Of a DNA stretch of 7,564 nucleotides, positions 1-7,096 are shown in pieces. This DNA is from Rhodanobacteraceae bacterium (GTDB taxonomy: Bacteria > Pseudomonadota > Gammaproteobacteria > Xanthomonadales > SZUA-5). The position numbers and the translations under genes were made by a program. The notes under the pieces were generated by a model that ran no database searches, was not told the origin of the DNA, and saw only the letters and a program-made list of their open reading frames with translations. The stretch's first letter is position 1, and each line of letters begins with the position of its first letter. The stretch lies in NCBI GenBank assembly GCA_003233535.1, contig QIMA01000497.1, positions 1 to 7,564 on the forward strand. Direction: 5' to 3'.

Positions 1-606
1 GAACACCGTCGCAGCGGTGACGTGCATCTCCTCGGAGCCGCCGGCGATCATCGCCACCTGCTTGCCGTTCTTGATCGCCTCGTAGGCATAACCCACACCC
101 TGGCTACCCGAGGTGCAGGCGCTAGAGGTGGTGATGACGCGGCCAGTTAGCCCAAAGAACACGCCGATATTCACCGGCGCGGTGTGGCTCATCATCTTGA
201 TGTAGGTGGTGGCGCTGATCGACTGGGTGTTCTTCTCGCTGAGCATGCGGCCGAAGTCGCTCATCGACGACGGCGTGCCGGCAGACGAGCCGTAGGACAC
301 GCCCATTCGACCGCTGCGCACCAGCGGATCGCCCAGCAGATCGGCGTCTGCTAGCGCCAGTTCGCTGGTGCGGGTCGCCATTATCGCCACCCTACCCATC
401 GAGCGCAGAGCCTTGCGGTTGTAGTGCTCGGGCAGCTCAAACGGCTTGGCAGCAGCACCCAAACGCGTGTTCAAACCCGCGTATTCGTCCCACTCCTTGA
501 AGTGACTCACCGCGTTCTTACAGCTACGTAAATGCGCCATGATGCTGGCCAGATCGTTGCCTATGGGGCTAATCGCGCTGCGCCCGGTGATAACCACGCG
601 GCGCAT
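1..606 (-). CDS. apeR: Beta-ketoacyl-ACP synthase, ApeR-like (3' part missing)
   Basis: This is the N-terminal half of a FabF/KAS-II-type ketosynthase, which would condense malonyl-ACP with the growing (aryl-)polyenoyl-ACP in the cytoplasm. 202 codons are open from the ATG to the window edge; the family is about 400-410 residues, so roughly half is off the left side. The protein begins MRRVVITG. The nucleophile is visible as Cys164 in TTSSACTSGSQGVGYA, followed by the conserved AGGSEE segment; the His/His part of the triad would lie in the missing half. The ATG overlaps the ketoreductase stop by one base (TAATG), and GGAGG sits 9 bases upstream, so the start is well supported. It follows KS, DH and KR genes, matching apeO-P-Q-R order. 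In studied APE systems ApeR is a second KS that works apart from the ApeO/chain-length-factor pair. Family assignment is firm; the symbol rests on position. Confidence 0.93.
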   Translation of the reverse strand, partial: MRRVVITGRSAISPIGNDLASIMAHLRSCKNAVSHFKEWDEYAGLNTRLGAAAKPFELPEHYNRKALRSMGRVAIMATRTSELALADADLLGDPLVRSGRMGVSYGSSAGTPSSMSDFGRMLSEKNTQSISATTYIKMMSHTAPVNIGVFFGLTGRVITTSSACTSGSQGVGYAYEAIKNGKQVAMIAGGSEEMHVTAATVF

Positions 607-1337
607 TAGGCCAAGCCTCCGTTGACCGAAATCACTTGGCGAGTGATGTAGGCGGCGTCGCTAGAAAGCAGAAAGGCAACCGTGGCGGCAACTTCTTGCG
701 GCTGACCAATGCGCCGCAGGGGAATCATTTTCATCGCTTCGGTGACTACTTCTGCGCTGATCATCGCTGTGTCGATCAGGCCCGGCGCCACGCAGTTAAC
801 CGTGATCTTGCGCTTGGCTAGCTCCAGCGCCAACGCCTTGGTGGCACCGATAATACCGGCCTTGGCGGCGCTGTAGTTGGTCTGTCCGCGGTTGCCGATC
901 AGACCCGAAACCGAAGCCAGCGTAACGATGCGGCCCGGCTTTCGGCGTCGCACCATCGGCATCACCAGCGGATGCAGCACATTGTAGAAGCCGTCCAGGT
1001 TGGTATGGATCACCTTGTCCCAGGCTTCGCCGTCGAGCGCCGGAAAGGCACCGTCATGAGCGATCCCGGCATTGCAGACTGCGCCGTAGTAAGCGCCGTG
1101 CGCTTGGATATCGGCATTGATCGCTTCCGCGGCAGCGGCGCGATCGGCGATGTCGAACTGCAACACGCGAGCCGCCGAGCCCAGCGCCGTGGCCTCAGCC
1201 GCAACGGCCTCAGCCTGCTCGCGCTGACTGCGGCAATGGACCACCACCGTATAGCCGTCAGCGGCCAATCGCTGGGCAATCGCCTTGCCGATGCCACGGC
1301 TGGCGCCGGTGACCAGCACGCTTAATGCTTCGCTCAT
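606..1337 (-). CDS. apeQ: 3-oxoacyl-ACP reductase (FabG-type SDR), ApeQ-like
   Basis: This short-chain dehydrogenase of 243 residues (usual FabG length about 245) would reduce the 3-ketoacyl-ACP to 3-hydroxyacyl-ACP with NADPH in each polyene elongation round. Visible motifs in order are the nucleotide-binding TGASRGIG at residues 10-17, NAG at 89-91, and the catalytic tetrad Asn113, Ser142, Tyr155 and Lys159 (YSAAK). NCVAPGLIDT follows at 191-200, and the C-terminal end is ISVNGGLA. All key residues are present, so it should be active. The ATG has GGAG 5 bases upstream (1343-1346). It begins 10 bases after the dehydratase stop, the only true gap in the window, and its TAA overlaps the next KS start. 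Sequence alone cannot separate it from a housekeeping FabG; its place between the DH and the second KS of an APE-type locus argues for the pigment pathway. Confidence 0.95.
   Translation of the reverse strand: MSEALSVLVTGASRGIGKAIAQRLAADGYTVVVHCRSQREQAEAVAAEATALGSAARVLQFDIADRAAAAEAINADIQAHGAYYGAVCNAGIAHDGAFPALDGEAWDKVIHTNLDGFYNVLHPLVMPMVRRRKPGRIVTLASVSGLIGNRGQTNYSAAKAGIIGATKALALELAKRKITVNCVAPGLIDTAMISAEVVTEAMKMIPLRRIGQPQEVAATVAFLLSSDAAYITRQVISVNGGLA
616..620 (-). promoter_or_regulatory. Ribosome binding site of the ApeR-like gene
   Basis: GGAGG lies within the last codons of the ketoreductase gene, 9 bases before the ATG at 606. Together with the TAATG overlap it fixes the start of the truncated ketosynthase. 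Confidence 0.6.
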
Positions 1338-1342
1338 TGCTT

Positions 1343-1346
1343 CTCC
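1343..1346 (-). promoter_or_regulatory. Ribosome binding site of the ketoreductase gene
   Basis: GGAG lies on the minus strand 5 bases before the ATG at 1337, in the end of the dehydratase gene and the short spacer after it. It supports that start for the reductase. Confidence 0.6.
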
Positions 1347-1347
1347 A

Positions 1348-1800
1348 TCATGGCTGATCCAAGAAGGCCTGGGGATCGGGTGGCTCGAACACCGAGACGT
1401 TGGCCACTGCCAATTCCGTATCCTGATCGTAGATATGACAGCTGAACAGACCCAGACCGTTGTCGCCCATCAACTCGCGCTGGGCCTGAATGGTCAGCCG
1501 CTGACCCAGCCAAAAGTGTGCGCAGTGGCACTGATAGCGGCGCGAACCGAGCAAGAAACCAGGCTTGATCGATTGCCCACGGCGCATTGATTGCACTCCT
1601 GCCCAAACCGCGATGGTTTGCGCCATGTATTCGATTCCTGCCCAGCCCGGCACACCACCAGCCTGCACCAACGGATGCTCGGAGCGCACCTGAGTTTCTA
1701 CCGTCACCTGGTCATCGTCGGCGCTGATCAATCGGTCGATCCAGCACATCGGCCCGCGATGCGGGACCAAATCCTCAATGCTCAGCTCCAAGAAGTTCAT
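1348..1800 (-). CDS. apeP: 3-hydroxyacyl-ACP dehydratase, ApeP-like hotdog protein
   Basis: A 150-residue single-hotdog protein of the FabZ-like/ApeP group, expected to remove water from 3-hydroxyacyl-ACP to give the trans double bonds of the polyene. It opens with the FabZ-like stretch LVPHRGPMCWIDRL (residues 11-24). The active-site helix PGWAGIEYMAQ (51-61) carries the expected acidic residue Glu57. The classic HFPGxP motif is altered: the likely catalytic His is His42 in EHPLVQAGGVPG, one residue further from the PG pair than in FabZ. The ATG overlaps the upstream KS stop as ATGA. No strong ribosome site is visible, so translation probably relies on coupling to the KS. In studied APE pathways ApeP functions together with a second hotdog protein, ApeI, which is not in this window. 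A thioesterase of similar fold is the main alternative, but the GIEYMAQ helix and operon position favour dehydratase. Confidence 0.9.
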   Translation of the reverse strand: MNFLELSIEDLVPHRGPMCWIDRLISADDDQVTVETQVRSEHPLVQAGGVPGWAGIEYMAQTIAVWAGVQSMRRGQSIKPGFLLGSRRYQCHCAHFWLGQRLTIQAQRELMGDNGLGLFSCHIYDQDTELAVANVSVFEPPDPQAFLDQP

Positions 1801-2990
1801 TCGACGGCACCCAGCACCACCGCGGCATTACTGCCACCGAAGGCGAAGGACTGGCTGAGCAGCCGACGCAGCGGCCGCGCGCTGCGAGTGCCAGGTGCAA
1901 CTAGTGCGAGCTGAGCGAGATCGGGGTCAGACTCACCGTCCCACCAGTGCGGCGGCAGCAACGACTGCGGGTTCTCTCGCAGGCTCAGCCAGCACAGCGC
2001 CGCCTCGATCGCGCCGGCTGCGCCTAGCGTATGACCGGTCAAAGGCTTGGTCGAGCTGACCGGGGTCTGATCACCGAACAGCCGTTGCACTACGGCAGTT
2101 TCCATACGGTCATTCTGCACCGTCGCGGTGCCGTGCAGATTGATGTAGTCGATTTGCGCAGGCTCCAGTTCGGCGCGCCGCAGCGCCGCCTCGATGGCCG
2201 CCGCCGGACCGTTACCGCTGGGATCGGGCGCCGACATATGGTGCGCGTCGGCGCTCTCGCCCCAGCCCAGCAGACTCACTTCGGACGGTTCCAGTGTGAC
2301 CAAAAATAGCGCGGCGCCTTCGCCGATATTGATTCCCTTGCGGTTCTTCGAACAGGGATTGCAGCGCTCGTCGGACACCGCGCCCAGGGCGGCGAAGCCT
2401 GAAACGGTGAACTTAGACAGCGAATCCGCGCCGCCAGCAATGACCGCATCGAGCTGCCCACTGCGCAGCAGCCGCGCCGCAGCCGCCAGAGCCTTGGCGC
2501 TCGACGAACAGGCCGTCGAGATCACATAGCTGGGACCACAAACGCCCAATTCCGCTGCGACGAACGCGGCCGGCGTGCCCATTTCCTGCTGCACATAGTG
2601 AAACTGCGGCGGCCACGCCTCGCCGCCGCTTTGCCGGCGCTGCAGATGCGCCGCTTCGCCTTCGCCCACGCCGGAAGTGCTGGTGCCGAGTATCACCCCG
2701 ACTCGGCTGGCGCCGTAGCGCGCGATTGCCGCCTCAGCCTGCACCCGAATTTGTTCGAGCGCCAGTCGCAGCAGGCCGTTGTTACGCCCGCGCATGGCCG
2801 CCGGCAGCTCATCCAGGCTGGCAACCGGAGCGGCCACTGCGCCAAGCATCAGCGTGCGCTCGGCCAGCACCGAACTGTCTGCAATCAGCCCAGCCGGTTG
2901 ATCGGCACGAAACAGCTGCGCGGCCACTTCTGTGTTACCCGCCCCGAGAGCGCAAACGATGCCCAAGTGATTGAGGTAAATCCGACTCAC
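1797..2990 (-). CDS. apeO: Beta-ketoacyl-ACP synthase, ApeO-like
   Basis: A complete 397-residue thiolase-fold ketosynthase that would extend the aryl-polyenoyl chain with malonyl-ACP. The catalytic set is intact: Cys161 in STACSSSAKAL, His286 in NLHGTAT, Lys315 in TKPLTGH, and His320. The C-terminal glycine-rich FAFGGSNAA is at residues 392-400. HGTAT instead of the commoner HGTGT is a mild variant. An unusual CNPC pair (Cys220, Cys223) stands where most KAS enzymes have a Pro-Phe. Translation starts at a GTG that overlaps the DUF3261 stop (GTGA), with GAGG 7 bases upstream, so the start is well supported; its stop in turn overlaps the dehydratase ATG. In characterised APE systems ApeO pairs with the chain-length factor ApeC, which is not in view. 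Position ahead of DH-KR-KS supports the ApeO name; a FabB/FabF of primary metabolism would not sit beside MMPL and DUF3261 genes. Confidence 0.94.
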   Translation of the reverse strand: MSRIYLNHLGIVCALGAGNTEVAAQLFRADQPAGLIADSSVLAERTLMLGAVAAPVASLDELPAAMRGRNNGLLRLALEQIRVQAEAAIARYGASRVGVILGTSTSGVGEGEAAHLQRRQSGGEAWPPQFHYVQQEMGTPAAFVAAELGVCGPSYVISTACSSSAKALAAAARLLRSGQLDAVIAGGADSLSKFTVSGFAALGAVSDERCNPCSKNRKGINIGEGAALFLVTLEPSEVSLLGWGESADAHHMSAPDPSGNGPAAAIEAALRRAELEPAQIDYINLHGTATVQNDRMETAVVQRLFGDQTPVSSTKPLTGHTLGAAGAIEAALCWLSLRENPQSLLPPHWWDGESDPDLAQLALVAPGTRSARPLRRLLSQSFAFGGSNAAVVLGAVE

Positions 2991-3562
2991 TGCGCGACCT
3001 CAGCCGATTCGATTTCCAGCACATAGCCGTAGCGGTGCTGGGTCAGGCGTGAGTGCTGCGCATCCAAGTAGTCAATGCTGACGACGATGTCGCCGCGATA
3101 GCTAAGTGCGCGTTGCGCTGCTGATGCCTGCAGTCGCCAGCCGTTCGGCAGCGCCGCACGAATACTCGCCAGCGGCCAGTGCGTGAGCTGCAGATCCGAC
3201 AGCACCCGTGCCGCGCTCAACTCTGCCGGCAGCCAGTCGGCACGCGACTCGTTGAGCACGCTGCCGTCCCAATAAAGGCGCAGCGCGCTTTGCCCGGCCT
3301 GATGCAGCAACAGCCGCACCTCGTTGGCATCCACCTCGAGCAGCGCGTCAATCTGCTGTTCGCCCGTTTCGCGCCGAAAGACCAATCGCTGCTGCAGCGC
3401 CAAATCTGTGCCCAAGGCAGCGGGTGCCAGCTGCAACAAGAGCATCTGCGTAGCTACGCCATCACGCGTTCCCGAACCGCTGCATGCGATCAACACGCAC
3501 AATCCGGCGACTCCGGCGAAACAGCGACCAAACCCGCGATATCTGGCCGCTAAGGCGAACAC
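2987..3562 (-). CDS. DUF3261 family outer-membrane lipoprotein
   Basis: A 191-residue predicted lipoprotein of the DUF3261 type commonly found in APE/xanthomonadin loci. The N-terminus has basic residues, a hydrophobic stretch, and the lipobox LIAC with the lipidated Cys27; Ser at +2 predicts sorting to the outer membrane. The mature part reads as alternating beta strands, with LEVD, LLLHQAG and LYWDG segments. A helix-like DLQLTHWPLASIRAALPNGW follows at about 149-168, then a closing strand rich in Tyr. This layout recalls LolB, so an acceptor role for pigment-lipid delivered by the upstream LolA-like protein is plausible, but that is inference. The start is a GTG lying 13 bases inside the preceding FAD-enzyme gene, supported by GGAG 5 bases before it; no ATG gives the signal peptide in frame. 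Its TGA overlaps the KS start. The family is recognised from pattern and context, and the function is unproven. Confidence 0.87.
   Translation of the reverse strand: MFALAARYRGFGRCFAGVAGLCVLIACSGSGTRDGVATQMLLLQLAPAALGTDLALQQRLVFRRETGEQQIDALLEVDANEVRLLLHQAGQSALRLYWDGSVLNESRADWLPAELSAARVLSDLQLTHWPLASIRAALPNGWRLQASAAQRALSYRGDIVVSIDYLDAQHSRLTQHRYGYVLEIESAEVAQ
2998..3001 (-). promoter_or_regulatory. Ribosome binding site of the ApeO-like gene
   Basis: GAGG, inside the end of the lipoprotein gene, is 7 bases before the GTG at 2990. It supports use of that non-ATG start alongside coupling through the GTGA overlap. Confidence 0.55.
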
Positions 3563-4779
3563 ACGGTCTCCAAGGCAGCGAGCCGACGTTTGGTTTCAGC
3601 CACGTAAGGGTTGTCCAAATCCCAGGCGTAGCCAGCCAGTATGGAGCTGATCATCCGCCGAATCTCCGGTGACGGCCGCGGATGAAAAATCACGTCCTGG
3701 AAAGTCCCGGCATACCAAGCCTCAACGATCGTGCGGAAGGTATCCACCCCGGCACGCAGCGGTTTGGAGAAATCGGCTTCCCAGTCCACAGCAACACCAT
3801 CGAACTGTCGCTGCAAGCAGGCGGCGGCCAGACTGGCCGACTTAAAGGCGATGGTCACACCGGAAGAGAACACCGGATCGAGGAACTCGCCGGCGTTACC
3901 CAACAGCGCGTAGCGCGGCCCCCACAGCGACTTCACATTCGCCGAATAGCCGACAATCTGCCGCGCCGGCGTGTCCCAATCAGCCTGGGCCAGTACGCCG
4001 CTTAGCCCTGGATCCTCGCCGACGATCGCCTGCAGACGCTGCAGCGGATCGCCCGCGTAGCGCTCTAAGAATCCGGTCTCGGCGACCACGCCCAACGAGC
4101 AGCGGCCGTCGGCAAAGGGAATCGTCCAAAACCACACGTCGCAGTGCTGCGGATGCACGGTGATCAGGATCTTGTTGCGGTCGAAACTGCCTAGCGCCAT
4201 GCGGTCTTCCAGGTGGGTGAAAATCGCACCGCGCGGCGGAAAACTAGACGGTATTCCCAGATCCAGCAGCCGCGGCAAGATCCGCGCGAAACCGCTGGCA
4301 TCGAGGATGAAGTCGGCGCTCACCTGGTAGCTATCGCCTTCGGCCGGCCGCACCGTTACCGTGGCGGCTGCCGCACTGACATCGACTGCGAGCACCTCGT
4401 GGCGAAAGCGAATCTCGGCGCCGGCCGCAGCGGCTTGATCGGCCAGCAATTGATCGAAGTCGGCGCGCTGCACCTGATAGGTAGTGCCCCAGCCGGGGCT
4501 GAACTTGTCGCGAAAATCGAACTGCGTGCGCTCCTCACCGCGGGCGAAGCTGGCGCCGTTCTTGTGCTGGAATCCGGCCTCGACCACGGCCTGCAGCATG
4601 CCCGCCTGCTCTAGATAAACCATGCTCTGCGGCAACAAACTTTCGCCGATAGAAAAGCGTGGAAACTGCTCCTTCTCTAGGATCAGCACCTGCCGCCCCT
4701 GCTGCCGCAACAGCGCCGCAGCCACCGCGCCCGAAGGGCCAGCGCCGATGATCAAAACTTCGGTGTGTTCTTCACGCAT
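3550..4779 (-). CDS. Flavin-dependent halogenase-like oxidoreductase
   Basis: A 409-residue FAD-dependent enzyme of the tryptophan/phenol halogenase superfamily. The FAD-binding GAGPSG is at residues 12-17, right after the first strand, and the family stretch RFSIGESLLP at 41-50. Three features associated with flavin-dependent halogenases are visible: a Lys in GFQHKNGASF (Lys73), near the expected place of the catalytic lysine; WFWTIP at 216-221, matching WxWxIP; and FLDPVFSSG at 299-307, matching FxxPxxSxG. A C-terminal part rich in Trp and Tyr follows. It could chlorinate or brominate the aryl head group, or a carrier-bound precursor, needing FADH2 from a separate reductase; xanthomonadins are brominated. 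Plain E. coli-type APEs are not halogenated, and related FAD enzymes in APE loci are often labelled simply oxidoreductases, so halogenation is inferred. The ATG lies 8 bases inside the exporter gene. The ribosome site is weak, suggesting coupling. Confidence 0.88.
   Translation of the reverse strand: MREEHTEVLIIGAGPSGAVAAALLRQQGRQVLILEKEQFPRFSIGESLLPQSMVYLEQAGMLQAVVEAGFQHKNGASFARGEERTQFDFRDKFSPGWGTTYQVQRADFDQLLADQAAAAGAEIRFRHEVLAVDVSAAAATVTVRPAEGDSYQVSADFILDASGFARILPRLLDLGIPSSFPPRGAIFTHLEDRMALGSFDRNKILITVHPQHCDVWFWTIPFADGRCSLGVVAETGFLERYAGDPLQRLQAIVGEDPGLSGVLAQADWDTPARQIVGYSANVKSLWGPRYALLGNAGEFLDPVFSSGVTIAFKSASLAAACLQRQFDGVAVDWEADFSKPLRAGVDTFRTIVEAWYAGTFQDVIFHPRPSPEIRRMISSILAGYAWDLDNPYVAETKRRLAALETVCSP
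3568..3571 (-). promoter_or_regulatory. Ribosome binding site fixing the DUF3261 GTG start
   Basis: GGAG is embedded in the last codons of the FAD-enzyme gene, 5 bases before the GTG at 3562. This spacing is what decides the non-ATG start of the lipoprotein. Confidence 0.65.
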
Positions 4780-7096
4780 GTGTTTGCTCGGTCGGAGGTG
4801 GGCGGAAACACGGTGACAATAGCCAAACCAGGGCGATGCCGAACAGCAGGCTCAAGCCAAAGCTGCGCAGGGCCGGCGTCGACGACAGGCTGAGCAAGCC
4901 GAATGCCAGGAGCGTGCTGGCCGCGCCCACATTGATTGCCAGCCAGCTTGCTGGATCTTCACGATGTTCAAACAGAAAGATGCCGTAATCGACGCCTATA
5001 CCCAATAGCAGCAGCTGCGCGAGCACGCTAAATAGCTGAAAAGGCTCACCAATCCACCCCAACAGGGCGACGCTCAGCACGGCCGCTAGCGCAGTCGGCA
5101 GCAATGCGCGCCAGGCGCGCCGCCCAAATCGCCACTGCAGCGCCAGCGCGACAGCCAGATAGCCGAGCAGCGCTAGCCCGGTCATCATCTGTCGATAGTG
5201 ACCCAGCAGACCGCCAATCTCCGCGCTACGGTTGACCCAGCGCACGCCCTCCAAGCGATCGGCAATGTCTGCGAGCGCGCCCAAATTCGACTCGCGGCTC
5301 AGCCCCTTCAGCATCACTACGCTGCCGTGCTGACCGTCGACGGCACCGAGCCACAGCGGCCGCAGCGGTTCGGCGATTTGCAGCTGCAGCCATTGGGTAG
5401 GTCGCAAAGGCTTCGATTGATCGGTGACCGGCACGCTCAGGTGTTCGCCCAGCAGCGCCCCGGCCTGCACGCGCACGGCATTCTCCAGCGGCAAGCGCAG
5501 AGCCGCGTCGGCGCGCTGGCGTTCGATCGAGGGTAGCCACTGCGATACGGCCTCGAAACCGGCTAAGTCAGCTTGTTCGACTAAGGCCTGCAGCTGGTCG
5601 GTCAGCGCCTCTTCCCGCTGCAACAGCGCCTGCGCATCGTTGGCTTCAACAACAAAAAACTGGGCCGGACTGGGCAACCCCAGAACGCCTGCGATCACTA
5701 TCTCGTTGGCCACCAGCTTGGGCGGCGAACTGCGCAGGCTACGCAGCGAATCATCGACCCGCAGCTGAGTCAGACCGCCGGCAGCCACGACCAGCAGTAC
5801 CAACATCACCACTAGCCCGCGGCGCCCGCGGATGCGCGGCCAGTGTTGCAGACTGCCGGCAATTGCGCTGGCAAAGCGGCTACGCCGAGGCGCGGCACGA
5901 TCCAGCCACGGAAACCACAAGACCACAGTCAAAAATGCTGCCGTGAGCCCGGCCGCCGAAAACACCGCCATCTGCCGCAGGCCGGGGAATGGCGCCAAAC
6001 CCAGCGCTGAATAGGCCAGCACCGAAGTGACCAGCGCCAGTGCCAAGCCGGGCAGCAAATGGCGCATCATCGATCGCGGCGGGCGCTCGGGCGTTTGCTG
6101 ACGACTGGCGTAGTAGTGAATGCCGTAGTCCTCGGCGACGCCCACCAAACTAGCGCCGAAAATCAGCGTCAGCAGATACACTTCGCCGTAGATCAGCGCA
6201 GTAGCCGCCACCCCGGCGGCCATGCCGATGCCCAGCGACAGCGCCACCAACAGCAGCGGGCGAAGGCGACGAAACGCACACCAAACCAGCAGGACAACGG
6301 CCGCCAGCGAGCCCAAGCCAATCGTGTTGACCTCCCAGTTGGCCCTGGCCGCCGCCGCTTCGGCATGCAGCGGCACGCCGCCACGGAGGATTTCGATCGG
6401 ACCGTCGCTGGCCGCATGTGCGGCCTGTGCAGCGCGGTCGAGCAGCTCAGCCAGCACTTCGCTGCCGTCAAAACGGAAGGCCGATTGCGTCGATACATAG
6501 CGCAGCACCGCCCAGTGCTGATCATTGGCCTGCAGCGCCACTAAGCCGTCGCGCAGGCCCATCGCCCCGGCCCGCGCCTGCCACCATTCGGACCACAGAT
6601 TGAGCGGATCTTCGCGCCAGGAGAGAAGGCCACCCGACGGCCCAGGCGCGTACAGCCGAACCAGCGCGCTTTGGGCCAGCTCCGCGCTATGGGCATTGCG
6701 CAAACGCAATCGCTGACCCGGCGTCAGCAAGGCCGCCTGCTGCGGTCGGTAGTATTCCAGCGCTTCGCTCAGCGCCTGTGGATCCAAGGCCACTGGCGCC
6801 AGCGGGCCGGAATCGGCTGCGACAAGATCAGTAAAAACCTTTGCGGCGGCGCTCGCCTGAGCCCAGTCCGCAGCACCGACCAGCACCACCACCTGCCGCG
6901 TGGCACTGGCGGCAATGCGCTCGCTGGCCGCGGCCAACAGCGGGTCCTGCGCTTCGCCGGGAAGTAGCGCCATCACGTCGGTATCCAGCGCCGGCGCGCG
7001 CCAAAAATTGATTTGCTGCCAAACCAAGGCCATTACCAGCGCGGCCCAGACCAGGGCGAGCATCGGCCACCAGCGCTGTGACTGTGGACTACTCAA
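4772..7096 (-). CDS. MMPL/RND-family inner-membrane exporter
   Basis: A 774-residue transporter with the duplicated RND/MMPL plan. An N-terminal membrane helix (about 12-29) is followed by a periplasmic domain to about 265, and then a six-helix block at about 266-445. A second periplasmic domain runs to about 640, and the last five helices span about 645-772. Each half carries the acidic motif expected of a proton-driven pump: AEDYG with Asp333, and GVDYG with Asp713. In APE and xanthomonadin loci this protein is thought to export the pigment-lipid from the inner membrane. It lies between the LolA-like and lipoprotein genes, consistent with a transport chain. The given start is a TTG, 8 bases inside the LolA-like gene, with AGGG close upstream; an in-frame ATG at residue 12 (7063) is a possible alternative that would still precede the first helix. 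The family is clear; the substrate is inferred from context. Confidence 0.92.
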   Translation of the reverse strand: MSSPQSQRWWPMLALVWAALVMALVWQQINFWRAPALDTDVMALLPGEAQDPLLAAASERIAASATRQVVVLVGAADWAQASAAAKVFTDLVAADSGPLAPVALDPQALSEALEYYRPQQAALLTPGQRLRLRNAHSAELAQSALVRLYAPGPSGGLLSWREDPLNLWSEWWQARAGAMGLRDGLVALQANDQHWAVLRYVSTQSAFRFDGSEVLAELLDRAAQAAHAASDGPIEILRGGVPLHAEAAAARANWEVNTIGLGSLAAVVLLVWCAFRRLRPLLLVALSLGIGMAAGVAATALIYGEVYLLTLIFGASLVGVAEDYGIHYYASRQQTPERPPRSMMRHLLPGLALALVTSVLAYSALGLAPFPGLRQMAVFSAAGLTAAFLTVVLWFPWLDRAAPRRSRFASAIAGSLQHWPRIRGRRGLVVMLVLLVVAAGGLTQLRVDDSLRSLRSSPPKLVANEIVIAGVLGLPSPAQFFVVEANDAQALLQREEALTDQLQALVEQADLAGFEAVSQWLPSIERQRADAALRLPLENAVRVQAGALLGEHLSVPVTDQSKPLRPTQWLQLQIAEPLRPLWLGAVDGQHGSVVMLKGLSRESNLGALADIADRLEGVRWVNRSAEIGGLLGHYRQMMTGLALLGYLAVALALQWRFGRRAWRALLPTALAAVLSVALLGWIGEPFQLFSVLAQLLLLGIGVDYGIFLFEHREDPASWLAINVGAASTLLAFGLLSLSSTPALRSFGLSLLFGIALVWLLSPCFRPPPTEQTHA

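Noticed and set aside
1285..1590. Plus-strand open frames such as this one, 4213-4614, 6059-6544 and 972-1325
   Set aside because: They lie wholly opposite well-conserved minus-strand genes, have low-complexity Arg/Gln/His-rich products with no recognisable domain, and are expected by chance in GC-rich coding DNA.
1334..1606. Minus-strand frame overlapping the dehydratase in another phase
   Set aside because: It is a shifted reading of the ApeP-like gene with no family features; the real frame has the hotdog motifs.
606..2990. Housekeeping fatty-acid synthesis (fab) cluster
   Set aside because: Primary fab loci carry acpP, fabD or plsX and not MMPL, DUF3261, LolA-like and halogenase-like genes in the same coupled run.
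3550..4779. Geranylgeranyl reductase or simple monooxygenase for the FAD enzyme
   Set aside because: Those families share the GxGxxG start, but WxWxIP plus FxxPxxSxG and the Lys in GFxxKxGAxF point to the halogenase branch; kept only as an alternative.
5106..5120. Perfect inverted repeat GCGCGCC-A-GGCGCGC
   Set aside because: It lies inside the exporter gene and encodes an Arg/Ala-rich loop (RRAWRA); it has no T-run and is explained by GC-rich Arg and Ala codons, so it is not called a terminator or operator.
4772..7096. Hopanoid (HpnN) or multidrug RND transporter
   Set aside because: No hopanoid genes or membrane-fusion/TolC partners are adjacent; the LolA-MMPL-DUF3261 setting is that of aryl polyene pigment loci.
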